Counted from the stretch's first letter, positions 33,074-44,550 are shown. The stretch is 64,000 nt of DNA from Canna indica (GCA_034359265.1 CP136891.1:80220501-80284500); one strand, 5' to 3'. Program-made: numbers and translations. Notes: a model not told the origin generated them from the sequence alone.

Positions 33074-36000
33074 ATGAACAACTGCAATGCCTCTATTGAT
33101 ATGTTGACTGGTTCAAACTTTAAGAAGTGGAAACACGATATAGAATTCTCTCTAGGCATGGCTGATCTTGACATGACTATTCATGAAGACAAGCCGGTGA
33201 TTCCTGAAGGTCAAACCGCCACTCCTGATCAAAAAGACCTATTAGCTAAGTGGGAGAGATCCAACAGATTAAGCTTGCTTGCCATTAAAAGGACTGTTCC
33301 TGAACATGTAATGAGTGGATTGTTTGATACTTCAAATGCCAAAGAGTTTCTTAATTCTATTGGGAAAAGATTTCAAGTGGCTGATAATGCTGAGACTGCA
33401 TATCTAATGAAAGAATTGACAACTATGATTTATGATAACTCTGGGGGTGTAAGAGAGTTCATTCTGAAAATGGTTATGCTTCAAACACAGCTTAAAGCCT
33501 TGAAAGTTGAACTAGATGACTCCCTCTTCTTTGTTCCTCATGCCCTAAATTCTTTTCCTGCTGAGTTCAGTCAAATTAAGACTGCATATATTACCCAGAA
33601 TAAAAAATGGACTCTGAATGATCTCATCACTAAATGTGTTGCTGAGGAAGAAAAACTTAAGAAAGAAAAGAGTGATCTATCCCTTCTAACTGTTCATCCT
33701 AAACCCCATTATGGCAAGCCTCATAAGAAATTTAAGCATTCCTCACCTGCTGCTCCAAAGAAATCTCATAAAGGACAAGGTAGTGGTCAGAATAACCCCA
33801 ATGAAGGTCCTAAGCCTGCCCCTACTAAGAAATCTTTCAGATGCCTCTTTTGCAAAAAGAAAGGACACAAAAGGTTTGAATGTACAAAGTTTAAGGCCTG
33901 GTTAAAAAAGAAGCAAAAAGCTGGAGGTAACCGCTTAGCCCTTGTTTGTTTTGAGTCTAATCTAGTTGATGTCCCTATTAATTCTTGGTGGTTTGATAGC
34001 GGGTCCACAACCCATGTTGCTATTTCTATGCAGGTTTTTGTAAACCTGAGGAAACCAAGTCTGAGGCAAAGCAAACTGAGAGTAGAAAATGATCTTGAAG
34101 TGACTGTGGAGTCTGTAGGAGATGTTAGATTGTTTTTAGAGTCAGGATTTGAACTTGTTCTGAAGGACACCTTATATGTACCTTCATTTAGGAGAAATTT
34201 GATTTCTGATTCTTGTTTAGATAAACTTGGATTTCATTTTAATTTTGGAAATGACAATATGAAGATTATTTTGAATTCTCAATTTATTGGAAGTGGATCT
34301 TTGTTTAATGGTTTATATATGTTGTCCTTAGCTCCTGATTGTCCATCTACATCTCTAAACATTGAAAACAAAATTGCTAAAAGATCAAGGATCAAAGATA
34401 AATCTTTTCTTTTATGGCATAAGCGTTTAGGTCACATCTCTAAAGAAATGATTGAAAGACTTGTTAAAATTAATATTTTGCCTATCTTAGATTTTGGAGA
34501 TATGGGGACTTGTGTTAATTGTATTAGGGGTAAATTGACCAAAACCAAGAAAAAAAGTGCTTCTAGAAGTTCAAGTCTATTGGAAATCATTCATACAGAC
34601 ATTAGTGGACCTTACTCTTCTACCATTTGTGGTCATAAATACTTTATCACTTTTATTGATGACTTTTTTCGATATGGCTATATTTATTTGATTAAAGAAA
34701 AGTCTGAAGCGCTTGATAAATTCAAAGTGTTTAAGACCGAAGTTGAAAAACAGTTGGGAACAGTCATCAAGATAGTGAGATCTGATCGTGGAGGAGAGTA
34801 TTATGGTAGACATGGTGTTGCTGGTCAACATGTAGGACCTTTTGCTTCATACTTGCAAGAATGTGGCATTGTTCCTCAATATACCATGCCAGGTAGTCCT
34901 GAACAAAATGGTGTAGCTGAAAGGCGTAACCGCACTCTTAAGAATATGATGAGGAGCATGATGAGCAGGTCGAATTTGCTAGAATTTCTGTGGGGCGAAG
35001 CCATTAAAACCTCTCTCTATATTCTTAACCGTGTCCCTAGTAAATCTGTTCCCAAAACCCATTTTGAACTGTGGACATGTAGAAAACCTAGTTTAAATCA
35101 TTTTCGGGTCTGGGGATGTCCTGCTGAAGTGAGAATCTATAATCCCTCTGAGAAAAAGCTTGATTCTAGAACCATTCGTTGTTTTTTCATTGGGTATTCA
35201 GATCATTCAAAAGGCTACCGTTTCTATTGTCCAAGTAGATGCACTAAAATTGTGGAGTCTTTGACAGCGAAGTTTTTAGAACTTGATGTAGCTGAGCCTG
35301 ATTCTCTTCATTCTGAACCTGTCACTAATGTATCAGTACCTCTTCCTTTTATCAATGATCATAGGTCACTTGTTCCAGGTGATTCTGTTGCTAGTCATGA
35401 TGATAATATTTCTCATTTCCCTGTTCCTTCGGACAGTCCTTTAGCTGTTAATCCGCCTAATCCTATTGTTGATCTGTTTCCTGCTGAACCTGCTTTACCT
35501 GTGCCGGTGAGAAGATCTACTAAAGAAAGACGATCTGCAATCCCTGATGATTATTTGGTATATCTTAATGAAAATGATTATGATGTTGGGGATGTCCTTG
35601 ATCCTAGTGACTATAATCGAGCCATTTCTTATGCACAGTCAGATAAATGGATATGTGCTATGAATGAGGAAATGCTTTCTATGGCTGATAATAATGTTTG
35701 GGATTTGGTTGAATTACCTGAAAACTATAGACCTATTGGCTGTAAGTGGATTTTTAAAACCAAGAAGGACTCCAAAGGTAATGTTGAGAGATTCAAAGCC
35801 CGACTTGTTGCAAAGGGTTTTACCCAGAAAGAGGGCATTGACTACAATGAAATTTTCTCACATGTTTCCTCTAAAGATTCTTTCAGAATTATTATGGCCC
35901 TTGTAGCTCATTTTGATTTAGAGTTACATCAGATGGATGTCAAAACAGCATTTTTAAATGGTGATCTCTATGAAGAGGTTTATATGAAACAACATGAAGG

Positions 36001-37183
36001 TTATCAAAAAACTGGCAGTGAGCATTTGGTATGCAAATTGAAGAAGTTCATTTATGGTTTGAAACAGACTTCTAGATAGTGGTATTTGAAATTTGATATG
36101 ATTGTGTCTTCCATGGGTTTTGAGGAAAATAAAGTTGATCATTGCATATATATCAAGGTCAGTGGGAGCAAAATATTTTTACTCATATTATATGTGGATG
36201 ACATTCTGCTGGCTTCAAATGATCTTGCTCTCCTTCATGAAACTAAACTCATGTTGACTAAATCTTTCGATATGAAGGATCTTGGTGAAGCTTCTTTTGT
36301 ACTGGGAATTGAAATCCATAGGGATAGATCTCGTTGCTTGCTTGGATTATTTCAAAAAGCTTATATTAATCGAATTTTGGAAAGGCTAAACATGTTAGAT
36401 TGCAAGCCTGGTGATGTACCTGTCATTAAAGGCGATAAATTTAGCAAAAATCAATGTCCTAAAAATGCATTAGAGAAGGGTCAAATGAATGACAAGTCAT
36501 TTGATAGTGCACTGGGGAGCCTGATGTATGCACAGGTTTACACTAGATCGGACATTGCTTTTATTGTTGGAGTCTTGGGCAAATATCAGTCTAATCATGG
36601 TTATGATCATTGGGTAGCAGCTAAGAAAGTTATGAGATACCTGCAGAGGACTAAAGAACACATGCTTGTGTATAAAAGAATGGAAAATTTAGAGATTGTA
36701 GGCTATTCTGACTCAGATCTCGCTGGGTGCCTTGATGACAAAAAATTTACATCTGGATATATTTTCATGTTAGCTGGTGGAGCCATCTCTTGGAAAAGTA
36801 AGAAGCAGACTCTAGTTGCTTCTTCCACTATGCAAGCAGAATTTGTTGCTTGTTATGCTGCGGCTTCTCAAGCCGTCTGGCTTAAGAATCTTATTTCTGG
36901 GCTTCGGCTTGTTGATTCTATTTCTAGGCCTCTTACTATTTATTGTTATAACAGTGCTGCTGTGTTCTTCACGAAGAACAATAAAACCTCTAGTGGCTTC
37001 AAACATTTAGAGTTGAAATATTTGACTGTTAGGGATCTTGTAAAGAAATGAGATATTTTAGTTGAACACATAGAGACAGATCTGATGCTTGCTGATCCCT
37101 TAACCAAGGGACACAGACTCATAGTCTTTAAAAGACATGTTGAAAATATGGGCATTCTGAGTTCTTTTGATGTGCTTGGTTAG
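33074..37183 (+). pseudogene. Copia A gag-pol polyprotein with two in-frame stops
   Basis: From ATG 33074 the frame encodes a gag region (residues 1-250), a CX2CX4HX4C zinc knuckle ([14 protein letters not shown], about 257-270), a protease with [10 protein letters not shown] (about 305), a GAG-pre-integrase block [11 protein letters not shown] (about 445), and an integrase with HTDISGP, FIDDF and [13 protein letters not shown] (about 506-650). RT follows with CKWIFKTK and later YVDDILL, then RNase H with GYSDSDLAGC and LADPLTKGH. A TAG at 36077-36079 interrupts RT where relatives have a glutamine codon, and a TGA at 37049-37051 interrupts RNase H; the frame is otherwise open to TAG 37181-37183. 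Both stops could arise by single C-to-T changes. The polyprotein would serve packaging, reverse transcription and integration; this copy cannot complete it. Confidence 0.93.
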
Positions 37184-37864
37184 TGGGAGTTATTTTTCCT
37201 TTTGTTTTGAGCACTTTGATACATGATTGTTAGGTTTATGTTACCGCATGTTCAATAATAAACTCTTTTTTCTTTGAGATCATATTGTCATATTTAATAT
37301 ATGTGTTCAATAATTATTTAAGACTCGGTATCATTTGAATCAGAATGTCTCTTGATTGATACCATATTTGAGTTTAGAGACATCATGTTTTTTGTTTAAA
37401 GGCTCGGTGTCATGTGAATCATGTTGCCCATTGATTGATGCCAATTTTGAGTCTAGGGACTTGATAGTTTTTTTTAAAAATCATACGCTTTCTCCTGCCG
37501 AAAGGTATATCTAGAAGAGAAAGTATGATGACTGACAATGAAAATAACACTGTTCTTATCGGATCATTTTGAGTGTTATTTTCATGCTACATTCCACACC
37601 AATGACAATTGTCAGCAATGTCAGTGGTATTCGTGACCATGGAAAGTCTTATGTCCAGTATTGTCATGATGGCTGCCATGATTCGATATCATTGGTTGTT
37701 GATATGAGTCATAATAAGTGTTGCATCTTGGATCATTTTTTATTTTATTTATTTATTTTGTGGCCACATTTTTATTTTTTGAAATATGTGATTAAACCCG
37801 AGTGTCGTTTTTTAATTTTTTTCAAAAATAAAATTTTACAATTGATCTTGCCCAAGTGGGAGAA

Positions 37865-38343
37865 TGTTAGAATATTTTTTAAATATTCTATATTTTCATT
37901 TTTCATATGTGGGCTACAATCAATTGTAATATTTTGATTTAATAAAAGCGGGTTTGATCTTATGATCCATTATTGAGATGCATGTTAGCTCATGTGATCT
38001 TGATCCATGTGATTCAAGCTTGAAACACTTAACCATGATTGGTGTGATTAATCAAGTGTAGGCCCGATTAATGAAGCCAGTGATGGACGGGCCCATATAA
38101 TCAGTTATAAATAGAGGCTAGGTCCCCTCTATACACCGTGTGGAAAAACCCTAGCTCATAGTTGTTTTCCCCATCAAAAGCAGAGCATTTGAGACGGTGT
38201 TATGGAGGAAGACCCGGCTTTCCTTGGAGATCCAAAAGTTTATTCCGCTGCAAATATATCGTCATCAAGTAAGATCTTATCTTACTAATTTAATTATGAT
38301 ATTCTTATATTCATGAAATACTTGATTAAAGATTTGTCTTACA
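37865..38343 (+). repeat. 3' LTR of copia element A
   Basis: It matches the 5' LTR over all 479 bp with about twelve substitutions and no visible indels. Confidence 0.93.
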
Positions 38344-38610
38344 GAAGATGGACAACCAAACAGAGCCGAGGAACGTCCGACCAAACTCCCGCGCACCGAT
38401 GAAGCTTAGCCCAACATCCCAGAGGAATCCAAGAGAAACATCACCGCCGAAGTGGATCTGCCCCAAAATCGACCAGATCTATTGGAACGCAGCGAGATCT
38501 TGTCGGAGCTTAGCCCCTGGATTAAGCACACCAACGCGCACCCCCAAAGAAGACATCGAGAAAAAAGAATACCTCGAGCTCGGCTTCGCGAGGGGAAGTG
38601 AGCATTAGCA
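38344..38610 (+). pseudogene. GC-rich coding remnant, 3' part after copia A
   Basis: If the frame ending VEEDE at 30909 is carried across the copia element, it enters this stretch as DGQPNRAEERPTKLPR and soon meets TAG near 38401; the same frame then continues PNIPEESKRNITAE, VDLPQNRPDLLERSE and SELSPWIKHT. Another frame is open from 38348 to 38608 (86 codons). No family is recognised. The region is GC-rich like 30440-30909, so both were one segment before the insertion. Confidence 0.4.
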
Positions 38611-38859
38611 TGGGAGGCATCGCCAAGGGGAGTTTTTGTCGCAAGGGGTAGTGAAAAAAAATTGTCACTGGTTGAGGGCTTTTGTCAATCGACTGAGGGA
38701 AAAAAAAGGAGCGCGCGAGATTTTTTTATCCGTGGGGAAAAAGAAGAGGGAAACTTTTAGGAGAGGGTTTTAATTTTAGCCATTGGAGGGAGTTTTTTAC
38801 AATAGCACTTTGGTAGAATGCTATTGTTAAATGTTATAAAAAGTCTTAAATGTAGTAGT

Positions 38860-40800
38860 GCGGTGAATATCCTTTCACCACCACTCCAGAAAATGACTTT
38901 GTCATCAACCAAAACTACCAGAGTCAATCATCCACTCAAATCAGTCAAGGTAGTGGATCATGAAGAATTATCAGTATACAAAATAATGAAAGTTTTGAGG
39001 ACAATGAGACCCCTATTGCAGCCATTCCTATGGAGCCTTCTTTGAACCAAAGAACATCCAATCCACCACTTGTAAGAAGAAGCCAGAGAACCACAAGAAA
39101 ACCAATCAAGCTCCAGGACTATTTGTGCAATATAGCAACCTCTACCATAACCCAGAACTGAAATCAGAACCACACCATATGACATGAAGAATTACATGAT
39201 CAGTCTCACCAAAATCCCAATCAAACATTAAATTTTTCTTATCATCATTGATACTCATGCCGACCCAAAAACCTTTGAACAAGATGCTAAAGAACCAATC
39301 TGGTTGCAGTCCATGCAAGTTGAGCGAGATGCATTAGGAGCAAATAAGACTTGGCACTTGTGTGATTTACTAGTTGGAAAAAAAGCAATAGGTTATAAGT
39401 GGGTTTATAGAACAAAATTCAAAGCTGATGGGAGTGTGGAAAAACACAAATCTATAAAAGGATTCATACAAGTTGAGGGTGTGGACTATCAAGAAACATA
39501 TGCTCCTGTTTCCAAGATGACAACTGTTCGAATGCTAATTGCAATTGCAGCTGCCCAAAATTGACCTCTATATCAATTGGACATAAATAATGCTTATCTT
39601 CGTGGAGATCTAGATGAGGAAGTTTACATGATGAAGCCTCCCGGATATGGAGAATCCCATGATAAAATAGTATGTAAACTCTTGAAGTCAATATATGGAT
39701 TGAAACATGCCAGAAGATTGTATTCGAAGCTGTCTTCAAGTATAAAATCTCAAGGATACAATTGGTACTTTTCTGATTCATGTTTGTTTGTTGAAATGAA
39801 GAAAACATAACAGTGATACTCATATATGTGGATGACATCATAATATTTGGAACAAATGAGAAAGAAATGGCCAATATAAAGGAGTATCTGGATAGGCAGT
39901 TCAAGATCAAAGATCTAGGAAAATATATTGACATATTTCCTAGGATTAGAAATACAAATATCTGAATTGGGAATACACATTAGCCAGAGAAAATACATTC
40001 TGGATTTGTTGAGAGACATGGACTTGAGTGAATACAAGCCAAAAGAAACACCCATGCTGAACAATTGCAAGTTCGACAATGAAATTTCAAAAAATGATCC
40101 TTTATTAGAAGATAGTTCTACATATATGAGACTCATTGGCAAGTTGTTGTATATTACAATAACGAGGCTTGACATATCCTATAACATACATACATTGAGC
40201 CAATTCACACAAAGTCCAAAACAGTCGCATTATCAAGCAGCTTTAAGAGTTCTAAAGTATCTTAAGGGAACTCCAGACTTAGGATTGTTTTATTCAGCTG
40301 AACCAATAACATCAGTAGTTGGCTATAGTGATGCTGATTGGGGGAGTTGTTCTATGTCTCGGAGATTAGTGACTAAATATCTCGTGAAGCTGGGATCATC
40401 TCTTGTGAATTGGAAGTGCAAAAAGCAATCCACCGTGAGCAAATCCAGCGCTGAGAGTGAATTAAGAGCACTATCAAGTGCTGCTGCAGAGATAACTTGG
40501 GTTATGAATTTTTTAGCTGAATTAGGCATGAAACAGAGAACTCCAGTTCCTCTTCATTGTGACAACAAAAGTGCTCTCCACATAATAGCAAATCCAGTAT
40601 TCTACGAAAGAACCAAGCATATGGAAATATATTGTTATTATGTCAGAGAAAAATATCATCAAGGAGAAATTGAACCAGTTTACATTACTAGAAAAGACCA
40701 ACCAGCTGATATCTTGACAAAGGCTTTGCCAATACAACTTCATCAGAGGTTGCCAGTCAAGTTAGGTTTGAAGAATCCTTTTTCCCCAAATCTAACTTGA
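38860..40800 (+). pseudogene. Copia B reverse transcriptase and RNase H, broken
   Basis: The linker before RT reads NPPLVRRSQRTTRKP and LQDYLCN. RT blocks are IGYKWVYRTKFKADGS, GVDYQETYAPV, QLDINNAYLRGDL, LKSIYGLKHA and, after a frameshift, ILIYVDDIIIFG. The RT-RNase H connection starts near 39928 with YFLGLEIQISE; RNase H shows GYSDADWGSC, KSSAESELRALSSAAAE, HCDNKSALHI and PADILTKALP. Stops occur near 39458 and 39562, and a frameshift near 39808. The last 290 codons (39928-40800) are open. The polypurine tract follows at once. Confidence 0.88.
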
Positions 40801-40808
40801 GGGGGGAG

Positions 40809-41114
40809 TTTTGAATGCAGCAGGTGTAGTTAAAGACATGAAGCTGAAGTTGTATAAATCAGTGTATTTGAAATTAGTGAAATTACTAAAGTAGACATCA
40901 ATGAAAATTTTATTTCAGTAAATAAGTAAGGGTAGATGAGTAATCCCACCTAGGGATTGTTAAATTGACCAGGTATATAAACACTGAAAGGTTGTAATTT
41001 ATGTGTGCTTCTTCATTCCTTTGATTTGAATAAAATACTTCTTCCAGAATAAGTGAGCTTGAGTGTTCTGTCTCTTGCCTGCTTTGATTGTTGATGTTAG
41101 GGGTTTTCGCAATA
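40809..41114 (+). repeat. 3' LTR of copia element B
   Basis: It corresponds to 24960-25269 with numerous substitutions and a small deletion near GTGAGCT. The first two bases are TT rather than TG. Confidence 0.85.
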
Positions 41115-41119
41115 TGCAA

Positions 41120-42110
41120 TAAATAAATAGTAAATTAGAATTCATCTTTTATCTTATTTTATTTTATCCTATGAAGCAAACAATTAAGCTTTTAATTCAG
41201 GTCTATGCAGGTAATTAATATAGGATTTAATAATAAGCCTTAAATTAATTTATTGTAGGAGTATAATATATATACAAGTGATATATATACATATACATAA
41301 AATAATTATACAGACAGACAAATTTCAACTACTGGAGAAATAAATAATATTCAAATGATAACCAATTAATTAATTGTATATATATATATATATATTTATA
41401 TTCAGGAATTAAATAGAATCAAGCTAGTGAATTGTTAATTTTAAGTTACTGAAGAATCATTCCCACCCCATGTACAAGCAAAAGTTGCTTTACAAAAAGC
41501 AGCATCCCACTCAGCTACAAATTAAATGGTGATGCATGCTTCCTATAATGACCTAAACCTAATTATGTGATATCAAAACCAAACCACCACGTACCTATGA
41601 TGTTCTAAGAAAGAAGTGAAAAATATTAATTACATTAATATATATTGGAGATTCTTTTTGTTTAATTAACTATACCTCTCAAAAAGTTGATTATTTAATC
41701 AGTGGCTTATATATATACAATTAATAAATATCATCATATATCCAAGCTGACAATAATTATCAATTACCAACATTAACTTTTAAGTTCTTTCAAATATAAA
41801 TTCTAACTAATTATTTCTAGCTAGTAACAAAAAAGCATAATAAGTGAAGACTAGTAATCAGCTAGCTAGCTAGCTATAAATTAATTAAGAGAACAACTAG
41901 TTACATCAGAAAGCATATAGAAAAAAGTAGGGCATATAGATGTAATTTGGAGTGCCAATTCACATCACAAAATTCTTAATTGTGGTCCTCTCACGCAACT
42001 CATATTCACATTTGAGGAAATATGAGCCCATCCACTGAATATTGTCGGTAAATGGTGGACACCACATTACCATATACTTTAATTTTAATCACTAGATTTC
42101 TCTTCACTAG
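41120..42110. other. AT-rich spacer upstream of the first peptide gene
   Basis: The left end (41115-41170) is the right half of the AT-rich repeat that copia B entered. The rest has TA tracts (41372-41394), an AGCT tetranucleotide run near 41862-41875, and no recognisable gene. The last part is the promoter of the gene at 42358. Confidence 0.45.
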
Positions 42111-42126
42111 CTATATATATATAAAA
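42111..42126 (+). promoter_or_regulatory. TATA box of the first small peptide gene
   Basis: TATATATATATAAAA lies about 235 bp upstream of the ATG. The transcribed leader probably has an intron from AG|GTGCGT near 42229 to TTGCAG near 42318. Confidence 0.45.
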
Positions 42127-42357
42127 CCTCAAACTTCTCTATAACCATTATGTGCAATTATAAGTTATATATAAGGACACAGACCCTCTCAAAATTTCCA
42201 AGCGCATCTTCTTCTAGTTTATTATTAGGTGCGTAATTATTAATCTCTCAAGTTTTTGCATTAGTTTTTTGTTCCTAGATTAGCTTTATGTAATTAACTT
42301 TATTAATTGTATTGCAGCAGACAGATAGCTAGGAATTAGCCAAGCAATTAATTAAGA

Positions 42358-42639
42358 ATGAAGTCGATCTCTCTTGTCTTGCTGCTTGCCTTCACAATGG
42401 CGACATGTGGGTTTGCAAGACAAAAACTAGGTCACCTGGATTCAGTGGATGGAGGGGAGATGGAGAAGGTGAAGACGACACTTGGGTACTCAGGCAGCAG
42501 CAGCAGGCTTGATAACCATCACAGCATACCGAGAGATCAATATAGCAGCAGCCATGGCGGCTCCACAGGGCAGCTTCCCCCGTATGGGGATGATTCTGGT
42601 AATCAAGGAGGAGGCAGCGGAAGTGGTGGCATTAATTAA
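42358..42639 (+). CDS. Small secreted peptide precursor with NHHSIPRDQY motif
   Basis: The 93-residue product starts MKSISLVLLLAF and has a clear signal peptide of about 20 residues, probably cleaved after CGFA. A polar, variable middle follows. Residues 53-62 read NHHSIPRDQY, and the tail is rich in Gly, Ser and Pro. This layout (signal peptide, variable pro-region, short conserved motif near the C-terminus) is typical of plant signalling peptide precursors. I do not assign it to a named class. The gene at 50592 encodes a similar precursor with NHHHMSRESF at the matching place, so the two are probably duplicates. It has a TATA box, a likely 5'-UTR intron and an in-frame stop TAA at 42637-42639. 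A receptor or function cannot be told from sequence. Confidence 0.75.
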   Translation: MKSISLVLLLAFTMATCGFARQKLGHLDSVDGGEMEKVKTTLGYSGSSSRLDNHHSIPRDQYSSSHGGSTGQLPPYGDDSGNQGGGSGSGGIN

Positions 42640-43599
42640 TGAATAGTTTGTATCTGTCTGTGTAATGCTTAAGTCAGAGCTGGTTTTCATACTTTCATGG
42701 TTTGTAATGTATAAACTAATGAAGTATAGTAGTATATATATATATATCGACGATCTTCAGTGTGGACTACTCGACTGTAATAAAGTATGCATGCATGTTA
42801 AGATGTTAAGATGTATGTATTCATGCAAAGATATTTAATAAGATTTGCATGGTTTCCTCGGAATAAATTAATACTGTTAGTTCCAAACTTTATTATATAA
42901 GTTGAAACTTACCATGGATCGATGAACAAATATATATGGACTAAACACTACTAGAATATACCACATCAGCCACGCGGATCACCGACGGCCGCCGAGGTCG
43001 TCAGAATCATTCACGGCTTTGCGTCGGCCGCAGCGGCCGTGGCTGATGTAACCAAATCAGTCGCGGCTTGCATACGGCCAACCAGAGTCGTCGCTCATAG
43101 TTTATGGCGCGCAGGGCGCGCGAAATAAAATAAGTTATTAGCCACGGCTTAGCGGGGGCGCTAGAGCCGTTGGTGATGTGAGTAACCAAATCAGTCGCGG
43201 CTCGCATATAGCCGTCGCTCATAGTTGATGGCGCGCACGGGGGCGCGAAATAAAATAAGTTATTAGCCACGGCTGTATGCCGCCGTCGGTGATATGAATT
43301 ACTCATTAGCCATGGCTGGAGGCGGCCGTCGCTTATTCTTCTCTGCTCGCCACTGTCGCCCTTTTGCTGTCGAGTTGTCGCGGAGTCGCTGCCTGTTGCC
43401 ACCGCCGTCAATCGCCACTGGTGAACATCTCCCTTCTAGTATGCACCGATCCTCTCCTAGCTCCTACTTGTTTCATTCCGTGCCTGTGCGCCGCCCTCTC
43501 CGCACCGATGTCGACCGGATCGACCCTCTCCGTGCCAGCGCATTGGGGCCGATTACCATTGGCCCCAATGCATCGAACATTAGTCGGTAGTGATGCCGA

Positions 43600-43730
43600 C
43601 TACTGCTTGATTAGGGTTAATTACCCTAATCAATTACTTGATTAGGGTAATTAACCCCTAATCAAACTGTGATTAGGGTAATCACGGTTTGATTAGGGTT
43701 TAATTATTATTTTTTAAATTTTGTATTGTT
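43600..43730. repeat. Palindromic TTAGGGTAATTA repeats
   Basis: GATTAGGGTTAATTACCCTAATC and neighbouring copies alternate in both orientations several times within 130 bp, near the 5' end of CACTA 1. They look like telomere words locally but have no tandem telomeric array. Confidence 0.5.
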
Positions 43731-43854
43731 AATTATTAGAAATTAATTTTTAATTAGGTAATTAGTTTGGTTAATATTAATTAATGGTTAATGTTGATTA
43801 GGGTTTAATTAGTTTTAGGTTAATTAATGAAATTAGTTTAATATTAATTAATTA

Positions 43855-44112
43855 GTCGCGCGGAATCGTCCACTGAGGACTCGCGTCGGAATTGTCCACT
43901 GTGCACTCGTGGCCAAATCGTCCACTTTAGACTCGCGATCAAATCGTCCATGGTGGACTCGCGCCGAAATCGTCCACAATGGATGGACTCGTGCCAGAAT
44001 CATCGACAATGGTGACTCGCGTCAGAATCGTCCACAATGGATGGGCTCGTGCCGGAATCGTCCACTTTAGACTCGCGCAGAATCGTCCACTATGGACTCG
44101 CACCGGCATCCA
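43855..44112 (+). repeat. Minisatellite of about 27-bp units in CACTA 1
   Basis: About nine units close to GGACTCGCGCCGGAATCGTC (then CAC and variable bases) are arranged in tandem. CACTA 2 has only about two units at the homologous place (61155-61205, opposite strand), so the array expanded in this copy. Confidence 0.75.
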
Positions 44113-44240
44113 TAAATTTTAAAAAAAATCAAGACGAGTTGATACGTTTCACGTACGATCGATGAATCAAGTTTTAATTTTGCAAAACCTTAGATCCGTT
44201 CGGGGGTTGTATGTTCGTGTAAACGAAGTTAATCATCTTT

Positions 44241-44550
44241 CACTACAAAAAATAGGGTATCACCAACGGATTAAATCCATTAGTAATAGTCAAAAATCCG
44301 TTAGTAATAGTCAAGAATCTGTTGGTAATATCATTACCAACGGATTTTCATTGGTAAAATCTGTTGGTGATACTCTGCTAAGTATTACCAACGGATAAAG
44401 ATATATTTGTTGATAATTACCAACAAATGAGTTGGTAATTTTGTTGGTAATATCAACAAATGATATATTTATTGGTAATTTTGTTGGTAATACCAACAAA
44501 ATTAGTTTGTTGATAATTATTTGTTGGTGAAAGTCTGTTTTCTTATAGTG
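44241..44550. mobile_element. 310-bp mini-CACTA nested in CACTA 1
   Basis: Ends are CACTACAAAAAA and (other end) CACTATAAGAAAA, flanked by TTT on both sides (44238-44240 and 44551-44553). The interior is made of repeated ACCAACGGATT and TTGTTGGTAAT words on opposite strands and has no gene. The homologous place in CACTA 2 (about 61015-61030) lacks the insert and shows one copy of the target, which confirms the ends. Confidence 0.9.

Larger units (their letters stand above)
30910..38343 (+). mobile_element. Copia (Ty1-like) LTR retrotransposon A, full length
   Basis: LTRs of 479 bp each lie at 30910-31388 and 37865-38343. Both start TGTTAGAAT and end GTCTTACA. I count about twelve substitutions between them, roughly 2.5%, so it is fairly young. 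A primer-binding site TGGTATCAGAGCC (tRNA-Met type) begins at 31391. A polypurine tract AGTGGGAGAA lies just before the 3' LTR. Flanking pentamers are GAAAA (30905-30909) and GAAGA (38344-38348), a target duplication with one mismatch. It carries one long gag-pol frame with two stops and lies inside an older GC-rich coding remnant. Confidence 0.95.
26738..38855. other. Foreign block inserted in or replacing the middle of copia B
   Basis: Homology to copia breaks at about 26735 and resumes at about 38860, in the linker before RT (PPLVRRSQRT, LQDYLCN). Between them lie a serine carboxypeptidase-like fragment, a GC-rich coding remnant and the whole of copia A. Both edges contain similar words in opposite orientation: ATAGTATTCTTGAGTTGCTATT near 26794 and, reverse-complemented, ATAGCATTCTACCAAAGTGCTATT near 38800-38830. 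This suggests inverted ends of a transposon, perhaps Pack-MULE type. No target duplication was found, and the copia integrase is lost, so a later deletion must also have occurred. Confidence 0.5.
24960..41114 (+). mobile_element. Copia (Ty1-like) LTR retrotransposon B, split by foreign DNA
   Basis: The 5' LTR is 24960-25269 and the 3' LTR 40809-41114. They are clearly related over their whole length but diverged. A perfect 5-bp duplication TGCAA flanks the element (24955-24959 and 41115-41119). A primer-binding site TGGTATCAGAG (tRNA-Met type) follows the 5' LTR directly at 25270, and a polypurine tract GAGGGGGGAG precedes the 3' LTR at 40799-40808. The gag/protease part (25367-26737) and the RT/RNase H part (about 38860-40800) flank about 12 kb of unrelated DNA. 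Integrase is missing. The 3' LTR has lost the canonical TG start (TT). Confidence 0.9.

Noticed and set aside
26738..38855. Helitron as carrier of the foreign block
   Set aside because: No TC start, no CTRR end with a hairpin, and no A/T insertion site was seen at the copia break points. Inverted edge words fit a TIR element better, though weakly.
43600..43730. Interstitial telomere repeat
   Set aside because: TTAGGG words alternate in orientation and do not form a TTTAGGG tandem array.
43855..44112. CRISPR-like array
   Set aside because: Regular units of about 27 bp, but without distinct spacers and in a eukaryotic transposon. It is a minisatellite.
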